A program made the translations under genes and the position numbers. This document shows positions 34,347 to 43,294 of a stretch of DNA of 64,000 nucleotides, piece by piece (the stretch's first letter is position 1; every line of letters starts with the position of its first letter). Below the pieces are notes generated by a model. The model saw only the letters and a list, made by a program, of their open reading frames with translations. It was not told the DNA's origin and searched no databases. Source of the DNA: Nonlabens marinus S1-08 (lineage in GTDB: Bacteria; Bacteroidota; Bacteroidia; Flavobacteriales; Flavobacteriaceae); the NCBI RefSeq assembly GCF_000831385.1, contig NZ_AP014548.1, positions 930,001-994,000 on the forward strand, read 5' to 3'.

Positions 34347-35660
34347 CTACAAATCAAAACCAATCTCAACGCCTAATTTCATAGCGATGAGTTTCGTGAT
34401 GCGAGATTTAATCTCTGGGATTTTTACGCTTTCTAAAACAGAATTTGCAAAAGCAAACATCAATAATGCTCTGGCCTCCTTTTTACCTATACCACGAGAT
34501 TGCATGTAGAACAACGCTTCTTCATCCAGTTGACCGATGGTACAGCCGTGCGAGCAGCGCACATCATCTGCAAAAATCTCTAGTTGCGGCTTTGCATTGA
34601 TCGTCGCTTTGTCACTTACTAGAATGTTGTTGTTTTGCTGGAAAGCGTTGATTTTTTGAGCAATTTTATCTACCAATACTTTTCCATTAAATACACCAAC
34701 TGACCTATCGTCAAATATTTGCTTGTATTCCTGATAGCTCTCACAATTGAGAGCCGTGTGATGCACAAGGGTGGAGTGGTCTACATGTTGTTTCCCTTCA
34801 ATGATGGTGACTCCATTCAAAATGGAATTACAGTGTTCACCACGCTGGTAAAACTTCACGTTATTTCTAGTCAATGAACCACCGAATGAGAAGGTGTGCA
34901 AGCGCACTTCAGTGTTTGCTTGTTGCTCGACACTCGTATGATCGATAAGGGAAGCACTATCTAAATCATTCTGGATTTTATAAAAATCGATCATGGATCG
35001 TTTGTCTGCAAAAATCTCAGTAACACTATTTGTAAGAACAGGATTGTCTGATAAGCTTTGCTGGCGTTCAATGATTTGCACCTGAGCGTTTTCACCTACA
35101 ACGATAAGATTTCTAGGTTGCACCATCAATGCTGCCTCATTCCCGGTAGAGAAATTAACGATCTCAATAGGTTTCTCCACCTGAATATTTTTTGGAATAT
35201 GGATGTAAGCACCTTCTCTTGCAAAGGCTGTATTCAAAGAGGTTAAGCTATCATCACCAGCCAGTGTATTGTAATATTTCTCAATGACAGGAGCATACTT
35301 CGGATTATTCAGCGTGCTGGACATTAAACACACGTCAAACTTATCATGCGTGGTTTGTGATAAGTGCGAGCTGTAAATACCGTCAATAAAAATGACCCGG
35401 TACGCATCGATTTGATGCACCAGGTATTTCTTGATATCTGCATAAGAAATGGCAGATTCTTTTTTAGCAAACAGGCTGTAATCCTTGTTAAAAAGAGATT
35501 TCAGCGAGGTGTATTTATAAGCCTCGTCCTTACGAGCAGGTATTCCTTTTTCTTCAAAGCTGCTCAACGCCTTGTTGCGCAACTCGTGCACATAGCTGTC
35601 CGTGTCGACCTCGTTTTCAAGGGCTAGGAAGGATGATAATATATTTTCTTTAAAACTCAT
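34347..35660 (-). CDS. sufD: SufD, Fe-S scaffold subunit
   Basis: 437 residues, beta-helix scaffold protein partnering SufB in the SufBCD complex. The C-terminal landmark DDVRCSHGCTIGQLDEEALFYMQSRG is characteristic. Cytoplasmic. 116 bases with a palindrome copy separate it from sufC. Confidence 0.95.
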   Translation of the reverse strand: MSFKENILSSFLALENEVDTDSYVHELRNKALSSFEEKGIPARKDEAYKYTSLKSLFNKDYSLFAKKESAISYADIKKYLVHQIDAYRVIFIDGIYSSHLSQTTHDKFDVCLMSSTLNNPKYAPVIEKYYNTLAGDDSLTSLNTAFAREGAYIHIPKNIQVEKPIEIVNFSTGNEAALMVQPRNLIVVGENAQVQIIERQQSLSDNPVLTNSVTEIFADKRSMIDFYKIQNDLDSASLIDHTSVEQQANTEVRLHTFSFGGSLTRNNVKFYQRGEHCNSILNGVTIIEGKQHVDHSTLVHHTALNCESYQEYKQIFDDRSVGVFNGKVLVDKIAQKINAFQQNNNILVSDKATINAKPQLEIFADDVRCSHGCTIGQLDEEALFYMQSRGIGKKEARALLMFAFANSVLESVKIPEIKSRITKLIAMKLGVEIGFDL

Positions 35661-35731
35661 TTCAATTGTTTTTGAAGTGGTGATAGATTAGGCTTTGATA
35701 CCGCATCTTGTGCGGGATAAACTTTATTTAG

Positions 35732-35751
35732 TTCGCTTTCGCGAAAGCGAA
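35732..35751. repeat. Dispersed palindrome, full copy between sufC and sufD
   Basis: Full 20 bp in an otherwise tight operon, inside the 116-base gap. Confidence 0.95.
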
Positions 35752-35776
35752 AAAATAGATGTTCTATTGCACTAGC

Positions 35777-36529
35777 CTAAGCCTCTACTTCTTCTTTGAT
35801 CCAATCATACCCGCGCTCTTCTAGCTGGTGCGCTAGTTCTTTACCACCAGATTTCACGATGCGACCGTTGTACAATACATGCACATAGTCAGGAACGATA
35901 TAATCCAATAAACGCTGGTAGTGTGTAATAACTACAGTAGCATTGTCCTTAGTGCGCAGTTTGTTGACTCCATTTGCCACAATGCGCAAGGCATCAATGT
36001 CAAGACCAGAATCTGTCTCATCCAGAATCGCTAGTTTAGGTTCTAACATCGCCATCTGGAAAATCTCGTTACGTTTCTTTTCACCACCAGAGAACCCTTC
36101 ATTTAAGGAACGGGATAGAAATTTGCGATCGATTTCTAACATCTCTGACTTATCACGGATCATTTTAAGCATATCCTTAGCCGGCATATCGTCTTTTCCT
36201 TGAGCCTTGCGGGTCTCATTGATCGCGGTCTTCATGAAGTTTGTCACGCTCACGCCTGGAATCTCTACTGGGTACTGAAAGGATAAGAAAATCCCGCGGT
36301 GTGCGCGTTCTTCTGGATCCAAGTCTGTGATATCAGCACTGTCCATTGTAATTTCACCTTCGGTCATTTCGTATTCCTCACGACCTGCAATTACATTTGC
36401 TAGAGTGGATTTACCAGAACCGTTAGGTCCCATGATGGCATGAACCTCGCCAGCTTTCACCTCTAGATTAATTCCTCTTAAAATCTCCTTGTCGTCAATA
36501 GACGCGTGTAAATTTTTTATTTTTAACAT
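35777..36529 (-). CDS. sufC: SufC ATPase of the SufBCD complex
   Basis: 250 residues. Walker A GPNGSGKST (34-42), signature FSGGEKKRNE, Walker B LAILDETDSGLD and H-loop VITHYQRL. Provides ATP-driven motion to the SufB/SufD scaffold. Its 5' neighbour is a lipoprotein gene 5 bases away. Confidence 0.97.
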   Translation of the reverse strand: MLKIKNLHASIDDKEILRGINLEVKAGEVHAIMGPNGSGKSTLANVIAGREEYEMTEGEITMDSADITDLDPEERAHRGIFLSFQYPVEIPGVSVTNFMKTAINETRKAQGKDDMPAKDMLKMIRDKSEMLEIDRKFLSRSLNEGFSGGEKKRNEIFQMAMLEPKLAILDETDSGLDIDALRIVANGVNKLRTKDNATVVITHYQRLLDYIVPDYVHVLYNGRIVKSGGKELAHQLEERGYDWIKEEVEA

Positions 36530-36534
36530 AGTTG

Positions 36535-36942
36535 TTAGTTGTCTTCTTGGTTTGGTACGGGCGCCTGCATCACGCTAGATGATGAAGATTTGCGTACTTC
36601 AATAATTTTATCAATCAGGAGCATTTCATCCCAGCCCTCACCAGTTTCTTTCTTGCGAGGATTAGGAATTAACTCTCCTGTTACTACTACTTGCACCATA
36701 TCGTATGGGGTGCGCATAAATTCTTCGGCTCTTTGATCTAGTTCTCCAGCGCGATCATCAATCTCTACGGCATAAATCGCATCTTCTGTACTCAATACAG
36801 CAGCGTCACCTATATGGATGTAATCACCTTTATAAGCAACCTCGCCAGGAGCTAATGTTACTGCTGGATCTTCCACTGTTTCTTGATCCTTGCAACTGGT
36901 GGCTAGGGTCAAGAATAACAGGCTTATTAAAACGTATTTCAT
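36535..36942 (-). CDS. Lipoprotein of unknown function in suf operon
   Basis: 135 residues. Lipobox TLATSC (C17), then a region resembling a small OB-type fold (YKGDYIHIGDAAVLSTEDAIYAVE, VVVTGELI). The C-terminus is Ser/Gln-rich. It shares one base with the metallo-beta-lactamase gene upstream and lies 5 bases before sufC, so it is co-transcribed. Why an envelope lipoprotein is carried here is unclear. Confidence 0.75.
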   Translation of the reverse strand: MKYVLISLLFLTLATSCKDQETVEDPAVTLAPGEVAYKGDYIHIGDAAVLSTEDAIYAVEIDDRAGELDQRAEEFMRTPYDMVQVVVTGELIPNPRKKETGEGWDEMLLIDKIIEVRKSSSSSVMQAPVPNQEDN

Positions 36943-37838
36943 TACTTCATTGGGTTTTTAGTCATGGAAGCCTTAAAGTCTTTTGGATCATGTTGAATGA
37001 TGACCTTAGCATTTGTTTTTGCAGCAAAATCCTCAAATTCTTTAATGCTTTCTCTGCTTTCTTCCATGTCGTAGTTGAATTGTGGTACCACAGCATCCTC
37101 ACGATTTTGCTGGAAATGGTAGGTGTCTCCAGAAAGTAATACTGGTCCTGATTCCTTTAAAGTCAAGTATAATGCTTGGTGTCCTGCGGTATGACCTGGA
37201 AAGAATTTGATCATCACGCTGCTGTCACCGAAAACATCAACATCGCCCTCAATAACCTCAGTATTTGTCAATTTGCTAAACGAGTCTGGTGCATAAAATG
37301 CATTGTCTTTAATAGCATCACTTTTGATAAAGTCCATTTCGGTTTGTTGTACCAACCATTTGGCATTTGGAAAGTTGTTTGCTGCTCCCGTATGGTCAAA
37401 ATGCACGTGAGAAAACGCGATCATGTCAACATCTGCTGGAGTTAAACCCACTTTAGCCAATTGGTCCACAATTTTTTCCTGACGTGAAATAGTAAATGCA
37501 TCACCTTCTGGTGTAACATCGCCTTGACCTACAAGCCCTTCAGGAAGACCTGTGTCCCATAAAAGAATACCGTCTGGGTGTTTAATGATGTAAAAAGGAC
37601 TTGCTAATTCTTGTGTTTCTCCTGCATATTTATCTCCTGCAGAGAACATTTGTTTTTGCTTGGCTAATATACTGCCACCGTCAAAGATGTGAAGTTCAAC
37701 TTCTGGCATCGCAGCTAGGCTGTCTTGTTTGGCAGCTTCTGCCTCCGCTTGAGCCATTCCATCTTCATAGCCTTTTTTGAAATCTTCACAAGAGATCAAT
37801 AAAAGAGCAGTAGCAAAAATGTAAATAATCTGTTTCAT
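36942..37838 (-). CDS. Metallo-beta-lactamase-fold lipoprotein (lactonase-like)
   Basis: 298 residues. Lipobox LLLISC (C17), an acidic/Ala-rich linker, then a metallo-beta-lactamase fold with HVHFDH (144-149), FPGHTAGHQ, SGDTYHF and a late HDP; all zinc ligands appear present. The order resembles the AHL lactonase/AiiA-like branch, but that activity is not proven. It would sit at the outer surface of a membrane. Located between sufB and sufC, 30 bases from sufB. Confidence 0.85.
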   Translation of the reverse strand: MKQIIYIFATALLLISCEDFKKGYEDGMAQAEAEAAKQDSLAAMPEVELHIFDGGSILAKQKQMFSAGDKYAGETQELASPFYIIKHPDGILLWDTGLPEGLVGQGDVTPEGDAFTISRQEKIVDQLAKVGLTPADVDMIAFSHVHFDHTGAANNFPNAKWLVQQTEMDFIKSDAIKDNAFYAPDSFSKLTNTEVIEGDVDVFGDSSVMIKFFPGHTAGHQALYLTLKESGPVLLSGDTYHFQQNREDAVVPQFNYDMEESRESIKEFEDFAAKTNAKVIIQHDPKDFKASMTKNPMK

Positions 37839-37868
37839 GTTTGTTTTTGATTGGGTGTTGAAATTTTG

Positions 37869-39317
37869 TTATCCTACGGAACCTTCCAAACTAATTTCTA
37901 GAAGTTTTTGAGCTTCCACTGCAAATTCCATAGGAAGCTTGTTCAAGACTTCTTTAGAGAATCCATTCACGATAAGCGCAATGGCTTTTTCAGTATCGAT
38001 ACCACGCTGGTTACAATAGAAAATTTGATCTTCACCTATTTTACTTGTGGTCGCCTCGTGCTCTACTTTGGCACTGTTATTTTTAGTTTCAATATATGGG
38101 AATGTGTGCGCTCCACACTCATTACCCATCAACAAACTATCACACTGTGAGAAGTTACGAGCATTTGTTGCTCTAGAGTTGATTTGAACTAAACCTCTAT
38201 AGGAGTTCTGTGATTTCCCGGCGCTGATCCCTTTAGAAATAATGGTAGACTTAGTGTTTTTACCTATGTGAACCATTTTAGTTCCCGTATCTGCCTGCTG
38301 AAAGTTGTTGGTCACGGCGATAGAATAGAATTCACCAACGCTGTTGTCCCCTTTCAAAATACAACTAGGGTACTTCCAGGTAATGGCACTACCAGTTTCT
38401 ACTTGTGTCCAAGAGATTTTAGCATCTTTCTCACAGATACCGCGCTTCGTCACAAAGTTATAAACCCCACCTTTTCCTTCTTTATTTCCAGGATACCAGT
38501 TTTGAACTGTAGAGTATTTAATCTCAGCACCATCAAGTGCAACTAGTTCTACACAAGCAGCGTGCAATTGATTCTCATCACGTGATGGAGCCGTACATCC
38601 TTCTAGGTAACTTACGTAACTTCCCTCGTCTGCCACCACCAGTGTTCTTTCAAACTGACCGGTTCCTGCTTGATTGATACGGAAGTAGGTGCTTAGTTCC
38701 ATAGGGCAACGTACACCTTTAGGAATATAACAAAAGGATCCATCAGAAAATACCGCTGCATTTAAAGTCGCATAATAATTATCCCGTTGTGGAATTACTG
38801 TTCCAAGATATTTTCTTACCAATTCTGGATGCTCTTGAATAGCCTCAGATATCGAACAGAAAATAATTCCTTTCTCTGCTAATGTCTTTTTAAAAGTCGT
38901 TGCTACTGAAACGGAGTCCATCACGATATCCACAGCAACACCAGTTAGTTTCTTTTGCTCGTCGATTGAAATTCCTAATTTCTTGAAAGTCTCTAACAAC
39001 TCAGGATCTACCTCATCCAGGCTTTCATACTTTGGCTTCTTGCTAGGAGCAGAATAATAGGAAATGTCTTGAAGCTTAGGTTTCTCATAAGTAACATTTG
39101 CCCACTCAGGCTCGTGCATGGAAACAAAGTGGCGGTACGCCTCTAGTCTCCATTCTGTCATCCATTGTGGTTCATTCTTTTTGGCACTTATCATACGTAC
39201 CACATCTTCACTAAGTCCTATGGGGATAGTGTCAGATTCAATATCTGTGTAGAATCCATATTCGTACTCTTTAGTCTCAAGTTCTTTCTGTAATTCTTCT
39301 TCTGTATATTTTGCCAT
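37869..39317 (-). CDS. sufB: SufB, Fe-S scaffold subunit
   Basis: 482 residues, the core scaffold for cluster assembly. Highly conserved blocks visible: [57 protein letters not shown] and [19 protein letters not shown], whose cysteines and Glu take part in cluster or sulfur handling. 121 bases including a palindrome separate it from sufA. Confidence 0.97.
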   Translation of the reverse strand: MAKYTEEELQKELETKEYEYGFYTDIESDTIPIGLSEDVVRMISAKKNEPQWMTEWRLEAYRHFVSMHEPEWANVTYEKPKLQDISYYSAPSKKPKYESLDEVDPELLETFKKLGISIDEQKKLTGVAVDIVMDSVSVATTFKKTLAEKGIIFCSISEAIQEHPELVRKYLGTVIPQRDNYYATLNAAVFSDGSFCYIPKGVRCPMELSTYFRINQAGTGQFERTLVVADEGSYVSYLEGCTAPSRDENQLHAACVELVALDGAEIKYSTVQNWYPGNKEGKGGVYNFVTKRGICEKDAKISWTQVETGSAITWKYPSCILKGDNSVGEFYSIAVTNNFQQADTGTKMVHIGKNTKSTIISKGISAGKSQNSYRGLVQINSRATNARNFSQCDSLLMGNECGAHTFPYIETKNNSAKVEHEATTSKIGEDQIFYCNQRGIDTEKAIALIVNGFSKEVLNKLPMEFAVEAQKLLEISLEGSVG

Positions 39318-39402
39318 AACTAGTTTTCGTTTTTGAAACCCCAGTGGTTAAAAACTGGAACTTTACTGCTATTCAATTATAAGCCCGATAGCTGGAGGCT
39401 TG

Positions 39403-39422
39403 TTCGCTTTCGCGAAAGCGAA
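39403..39422. repeat. Dispersed palindrome, full copy between sufA and sufB
   Basis: Full 20 bp, 16 bases beyond the sufA stop. Together with the copy between sufD and sufC, it marks two of the looser joints of the suf series. Confidence 0.95.
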
Positions 39423-39438
39423 ATTCTTATCATTTTGC

Positions 39439-39768
39439 TTACAACGAGAAGCTCTCACCACACCCACAAGTTCGCTGGGCATTAGGATTATTAAAAACAA
39501 AACCCTTCCCATTTAAACCACCACTAAATTCTAGGGTAGTACCCACCAAATAAAGAAAGCTGCGTTTGTCCACAACAATGCGCACCTGATTATCTTCAAA
39601 TACCTTGTCAGTTTCCACCGTGTTTTTATCAAAAGTCAAATCATAGGAAAGACCGCTGCAGCCGCCGCTTTTAACGCCTACACGAACAAAATCCTGATCT
39701 ATAGAATAACCTTCCTCACTCATGAGCGAGGTCAGCTTGTTTTTTGCTGTTTCTGAAACATTAATCAT
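39439..39768 (-). CDS. sufA: SufA/IscA-type Fe-S carrier
   Basis: 109 residues of the HesB/IscA family. Cluster-binding cysteines C37 (GVKSGGCSGLSY), C101 and C103 (TCGCGESFS) are all present. It delivers clusters to apoproteins. First gene of the minus-strand suf series, preceded by a TATCTTTG box. Confidence 0.94.
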   Translation of the reverse strand: MINVSETAKNKLTSLMSEEGYSIDQDFVRVGVKSGGCSGLSYDLTFDKNTVETDKVFEDNQVRIVVDKRSFLYLVGTTLEFSGGLNGKGFVFNNPNAQRTCGCGESFSL

Positions 39769-39795
39769 AGGGTCAATCGATTAAATAAATGTGTA

Positions 39796-39803
39796 CAAAG
39801 ATA
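39796..39803 (-). promoter_or_regulatory. Putative -7 box of the suf operon
   Basis: TATCTTTG on the minus strand, 27 bases before the sufA start, fits TAnnTTTG. No clear -33 TTG at 19 bases. Confidence 0.45.
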
Positions 39804-39919
39804 CAATACAAACCGCGGTAAGGACGAGGATGCCATGAGAATCTCATATAGGCTTATGTGCAAAGACTATACCTATTAAGGCATGTGACAGATAGTTAGT
39901 GCATCACAAATCATAGTCG

Positions 39920-39927
39920 TAATTTTG
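39920..39927 (+). promoter_or_regulatory. Putative -7 box of thiL
   Basis: TAATTTTG only 4 bases before the thiL start codon; if active, the transcript would be nearly leaderless. No TTG at the expected upstream distance. Confidence 0.3.
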
Positions 39928-39931
39928 TAGG

Positions 39932-40975
39932 ATGATTGAAGATAAAAATCCATTAAGAACTCCGGTAGAACAGTTGGGCGAATTCGGCCTGATAGATCAT
40001 ATTACCAAATCCTTTGAAATTCAAAATACCAGTACGGTCAAGGCCATAGGCGATGATGCAGCTGTGGTAAAGTTTGAAAACCACACGGTCGTCACGACAG
40101 ACATGCTAGTAGAAGGCATTCATTTTGACTTGAGTTATGTACCGTTGAAGCATTTAGGTTACAAATCTATTATGGTCAATCTGTCAGACGTGTATGCCAT
40201 GAACGCAGTTGCCACTCAAGTAACGGTATCGATAGCGATCTCTAATAGATTCCCTGTGGAAGCGGTGGAAGAGTTATATGAAGGCATACAACTTGCCTGT
40301 TCCAATTATGGCGTCGATTTGATAGGTGGAGATACTACAGCCAGTACGAGCGGCTTGATTATTTCAGTTACTGCTCTAGGTGAACAAGTGAAAGATAAGA
40401 TCGTTTACAGGTCAGGAGCTAAGGACACTGATTTGTTAGTTGTTTCAGGAGATGTAGGAGCGGCCTATATGGGGCTTCAAATTTTAGAAAGAGAAAAGGC
40501 AGTCTTTAAGGCAAATCCTAACAGCCAACCAGATATTGAAGCTTACAGTTATTTGATTGAGCGACAGTTAAAACCAGAAGCACGAAGGGATATTCCCAAA
40601 TTATTAGAAGAGCTGGATGTGCAACCTACCAGTATGATTGATGTTTCAGACGGTTTAAGTTCAGAAATTATTCATCTGTGCAAACAATCGGGTGTGGGAA
40701 TGAAACTCTATGAAGATAAATTGCCACTGGATCCAACGGTGATTAGTTCTTGTGAAGAATTTAATCTGGACAGTACTACAGTAGCTTTGAGTGGTGGTGA
40801 AGATTATGAATTACTCTTTACAATAAAGCAGGAAGATTTTCCTAAGATTAAAGCAAATCCTAGTCTTTCAATTATTGGTCATGTATTGCCGCAAAGCGAT
40901 GGCATCCATCTAGTTACCCGTGGGGGAGAACAGATTGCAATCAAGGCAATGGGATGGAATAGCTTTGAGAACTAA
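39932..40975 (+). CDS. thiL: Thiamine-monophosphate kinase
   Basis: 347 residues, phosphorylates thiamine monophosphate to the active cofactor TPP. Landmarks: AIGDDAAVV (39-47), DMLVEGIHFDL, GYKSIMVNLSDVYAMNA, LIGGDTTAS and SGGEDYELLFT. Length normal. It is divergent from the suf operon and overlaps the 3' end of a small convergent gene by 4 bases. No TPP aptamer precedes it, unlike the receptor gene near 59.6 kb. Confidence 0.95.
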   Translation: MIEDKNPLRTPVEQLGEFGLIDHITKSFEIQNTSTVKAIGDDAAVVKFENHTVVTTDMLVEGIHFDLSYVPLKHLGYKSIMVNLSDVYAMNAVATQVTVSIAISNRFPVEAVEELYEGIQLACSNYGVDLIGGDTTASTSGLIISVTALGEQVKDKIVYRSGAKDTDLLVVSGDVGAAYMGLQILEREKAVFKANPNSQPDIEAYSYLIERQLKPEARRDIPKLLEELDVQPTSMIDVSDGLSSEIIHLCKQSGVGMKLYEDKLPLDPTVISSCEEFNLDSTTVALSGGEDYELLFTIKQEDFPKIKANPSLSIIGHVLPQSDGIHLVTRGGEQIAIKAMGWNSFEN

Positions 40976-41220
40976 GCAGCTCTCGTACGCAGCAATCCTT
41001 TTTTACGAGCCAACTGTGCTAGGGAGCGGTTGATTCTTTCATATCTATCATTGAGCGGTACGATCTCGCCATAGATATTATTAGTCATTTGCTTACCACA
41101 ATTTTTGCAGCACAATTCATTCACGCGATCATTGACGACGTGAGAAATTTCCATTTGATGACCTGTTATGCTGCAAGTCAAAAATTTTAGGGGATGAATA
41201 AAAGGGGTAGGTTTTGCCAT
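40972..41220 (-). CDS. Small zinc-ribbon-like protein
   Basis: 82 residues. A CxxC pair in ELCCKNCGKQMTN plus C and H in FLTCSITGHQME could form a zinc site. Basic C-terminus (ARKKGLLRTRAA). Similar small proteins are common in Flavobacteriaceae and unnamed. Its stop overlaps the thiL stop by 4 bases. Confidence 0.7.
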   Translation of the reverse strand: MAKPTPFIHPLKFLTCSITGHQMEISHVVNDRVNELCCKNCGKQMTNNIYGEIVPLNDRYERINRSLAQLARKKGLLRTRAA

Positions 41221-41294
41221 AAACGAAAGCTATTAGTTCAAAAGTTCTGTTAAAATAGAAAAAGTTATTCACAAAACAACGTTTAACGATCTTT

Positions 41295-42047
41295 TTATTC
41301 GATTAAATGCATTTTATCTAGAATTTCATTGGGATGAGTGATGATACTCATGTGACCGGAATGGATCTGAAAGCTATTAGTTTTCAACAACTTTAACTCT
41401 ATCTGCACTAAGTCTGACGGAATGATCTCATCTGCATTACAATATATATAGGTGATTGGAAAATGTGATTGTCTCAATTCATCCAAATAATCATCTCGAT
41501 CGCGCATGGCCATGAGCGCATAAATAATGGAAGCATTAGAAATTTTTTGCGCTTGAGATTTTATGAGATCAATTTTAGCTTCAAATAGTTCCTTTTCAGC
41601 GGGCGTGAATAAGTTGCTGACTGCCATGCTGATGAATGCCTTAGGATATTTAGAAACTAGTTGGATAGAACGATCTCGTTGAGACTTACGCAAATCAGTA
41701 TCTGCTGCTGCGCAACTATTGATGAGGTGGAGAGACAAGAGTTGTTGAGGGTACGCTTTCGCGAAAGCGCAACCCACATAACCACCCATGCTGTGTCCTA
41801 CAAAGTGAACTCGCGCGATATTAAGATCTTGAAGTATTTGATGAATGGCACTCGCCACGTCGCTGAGGTTGTATGGATTTGGATCAGGGCTCTTTCCATG
41901 ACCTGGAAGCTCAATAAGTAACAACTGGTGCTTGCCTTTTAAATCATTCACGATGGGTTGCCACTGCTGTGCGCTACCTAAAAAACCGTGAAGGAGTAGC
42001 ACGGTGGCACCCGGTCCTTCCATTAGTGTATTTGAAAGTTCAAGCAT
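41295..42047 (-). CDS. Alpha/beta hydrolase
   Basis: 250 residues. Oxyanion-loop LLLHGFLGS (17-25), nucleophile S86 in VGHSMGG, a likely acid in YCNADEIIPSD and the catalytic His in HSGHMSIITHP. Esterase, MenH-like or similar; the substrate is unknown. The start is MLELSNTLMEG; an upstream extension of 61 codons looks non-coding and crosses a TATCTTTG box at 42064-42071. A palindrome copy encodes AFAKAY (94-99) just after the nucleophile elbow. Confidence 0.88.
   Translation of the reverse strand: MLELSNTLMEGPGATVLLLHGFLGSAQQWQPIVNDLKGKHQLLLIELPGHGKSPDPNPYNLSDVASAIHQILQDLNIARVHFVGHSMGGYVGCAFAKAYPQQLLSLHLINSCAAADTDLRKSQRDRSIQLVSKYPKAFISMAVSNLFTPAEKELFEAKIDLIKSQAQKISNASIIYALMAMRDRDDYLDELRQSHFPITYIYCNADEIIPSDLVQIELKLLKTNSFQIHSGHMSIITHPNEILDKMHLIE
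41755..41768. repeat. Dispersed palindrome core in alpha/beta hydrolase
   Basis: Core with CG on both sides, AFAKA phase. It lies in the helix behind the catalytic serine, where Ala-rich sequence is normal for the fold. Confidence 0.9.
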
Positions 42048-42231
42048 AGATTTCAATGTTACACAAAGATAGTTTGTAGTGGATTGGTACTTCTGTTTCC
42101 AATTTTTAGAGTTGTAGTCTGATTCATTTATGTAGTTTACTATAAGGGATAGGCCTGGAGTTAATGGGTTTTCAGTATTACTAGATCTTCCTGATCCTAA
42201 ATAATGATTAGCTTTGAGATAAATAAGCAAC

Positions 42232-43215
42232 GTGGCAGTTCCCTCACAATCTTTTGAACAATATACTATAGGGTTCTACAATCTTGAAAACCTTTTCGAT
42301 TTTCAAAACGACTCTCATATTTTAGACGATGATTTTACGAGACTAGGCCGTAATGAATGGAATAAAGCCCGTTACCTCAAGAAATTGCAAAAATTAAGTG
42401 ATGCTATTTCTAAAATTGGAACAGAATACACTGGAAAACCTCCTGCGGTATTAGGGGTAGCCGAGGTGGAAAACAAAAAGGTACTCAATGACCTGATCGA
42501 TCAGCCTAAACTCAAAGAATTTAATTACGATTACGTCCACTTTAATAGCCCAGATGAGCGCGGTATTGACGTCGCTTTGCTATATCGCAAGGATTTGTTT
42601 AAAGTAATCCAGGCCACACCTATCTCTTTATTACTCGAGGATGAGCTAGGAGTACGCGATACGACTCGGGATATTTTATATGTCAAAGGTGTTCTCTCCG
42701 GTACCACTATCCATCTATACGTGAATCACTGGCCGTCTAGACGTGATGGCTCTAAATCTACCAACTATAAGAGAGAAGCGGCAGCACGCCAACTTATTCA
42801 ACATATACAACAAGTGGATAAGGACGAGGATCGATTAAAAAAGAAAGATGCAGACAACACCTTTATCGTGATTATGGGCGACTTTAATGACGACCCAGAT
42901 AATGATAGTATTGCTCAAGGGATTTTACCATATGGGTTTGATAATGTCATTGGGCCGTTAAAAAAGGGTCATCGTGGCTCTTTGAACCATAAGTTCAAAT
43001 GGAATCTCTTTGATCAGATCATGGTCAGCCAAAACCTACACAACGACATTCCTGGAAGCCTGTTTTTACATAAGGCCGATATTTTTGACGATATCATGTT
43101 GCGCCAATGGAAAGGTAAATATCGTGGTCAACCGGCACGAACTTTTATTGGAAAGCGTTATGCTGGTGGCTACAGCGACCACTTTCCAGTGTACGCGGTG
43201 TTGCGTCGCAATTAA
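42232..43215 (+). CDS. Endonuclease/exonuclease/phosphatase family protein (1)
   Basis: 327 residues, starting with GTG; an in-frame stop lies 10 bases upstream and no ATG precedes the fold. EEP-fold motifs: FYNLENLFD, GVAEVENKKVL (metal-binding Glu), NHWPSRRDG, MGDFNDDPDN and GGYSDHFPVY (catalytic Asp-His). These enzymes cut nucleic acids or phosphate esters. No clear signal peptide, in contrast to its paralogue at 47707. A strong terminator follows. It lies beside a TonB receptor/DUF5689 pair, suggesting a shared substrate. Confidence 0.88.
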   Translation: MAVPSQSFEQYTIGFYNLENLFDFQNDSHILDDDFTRLGRNEWNKARYLKKLQKLSDAISKIGTEYTGKPPAVLGVAEVENKKVLNDLIDQPKLKEFNYDYVHFNSPDERGIDVALLYRKDLFKVIQATPISLLLEDELGVRDTTRDILYVKGVLSGTTIHLYVNHWPSRRDGSKSTNYKREAAARQLIQHIQQVDKDEDRLKKKDADNTFIVIMGDFNDDPDNDSIAQGILPYGFDNVIGPLKKGHRGSLNHKFKWNLFDQIMVSQNLHNDIPGSLFLHKADIFDDIMLRQWKGKYRGQPARTFIGKRYAGGYSDHFPVYAVLRRN

Positions 43216-43224
43216 CCATAAAAA

Positions 43225-43259
43225 AACCACTGCCAGTTGAGAGCAGTGGTTTTGTTTTT
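43225..43259 (+). terminator. Bidirectional intrinsic terminator
   Basis: Nine-base stem AACCACTGC / GCAGTGGTT, nine-base loop, T-rich tail (TTGTTTTTA); on the other strand an A/T-run also follows. It separates the convergent nuclease and DUF5689 genes. A palindrome copy follows at once. Confidence 0.85.
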
Positions 43260-43261
43260 AT

Positions 43262-43281
43262 TTCGCTTTCGCGAAAGCGAA
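43262..43281. repeat. Dispersed palindrome, full copy next to a terminator
   Basis: Full 20 bp starting two bases after the terminator tail. The site already has an efficient hairpin, which argues against termination as the palindrome's purpose. Confidence 0.95.
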
Positions 43282-43294
43282 CTTTCTTATAAGA

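Noticed and set aside
36942..37838. Beta-lactam resistance enzyme
   Set aside because: The metal motif is general to the metallo-beta-lactamase fold; domain order and the suf context fit a lactonase-like or other hydrolase better.
39932..40975. TPP riboswitch upstream of thiL
   Set aside because: The spacer before thiL lacks the GGGGTGC and CTGAGA blocks found at 59431.
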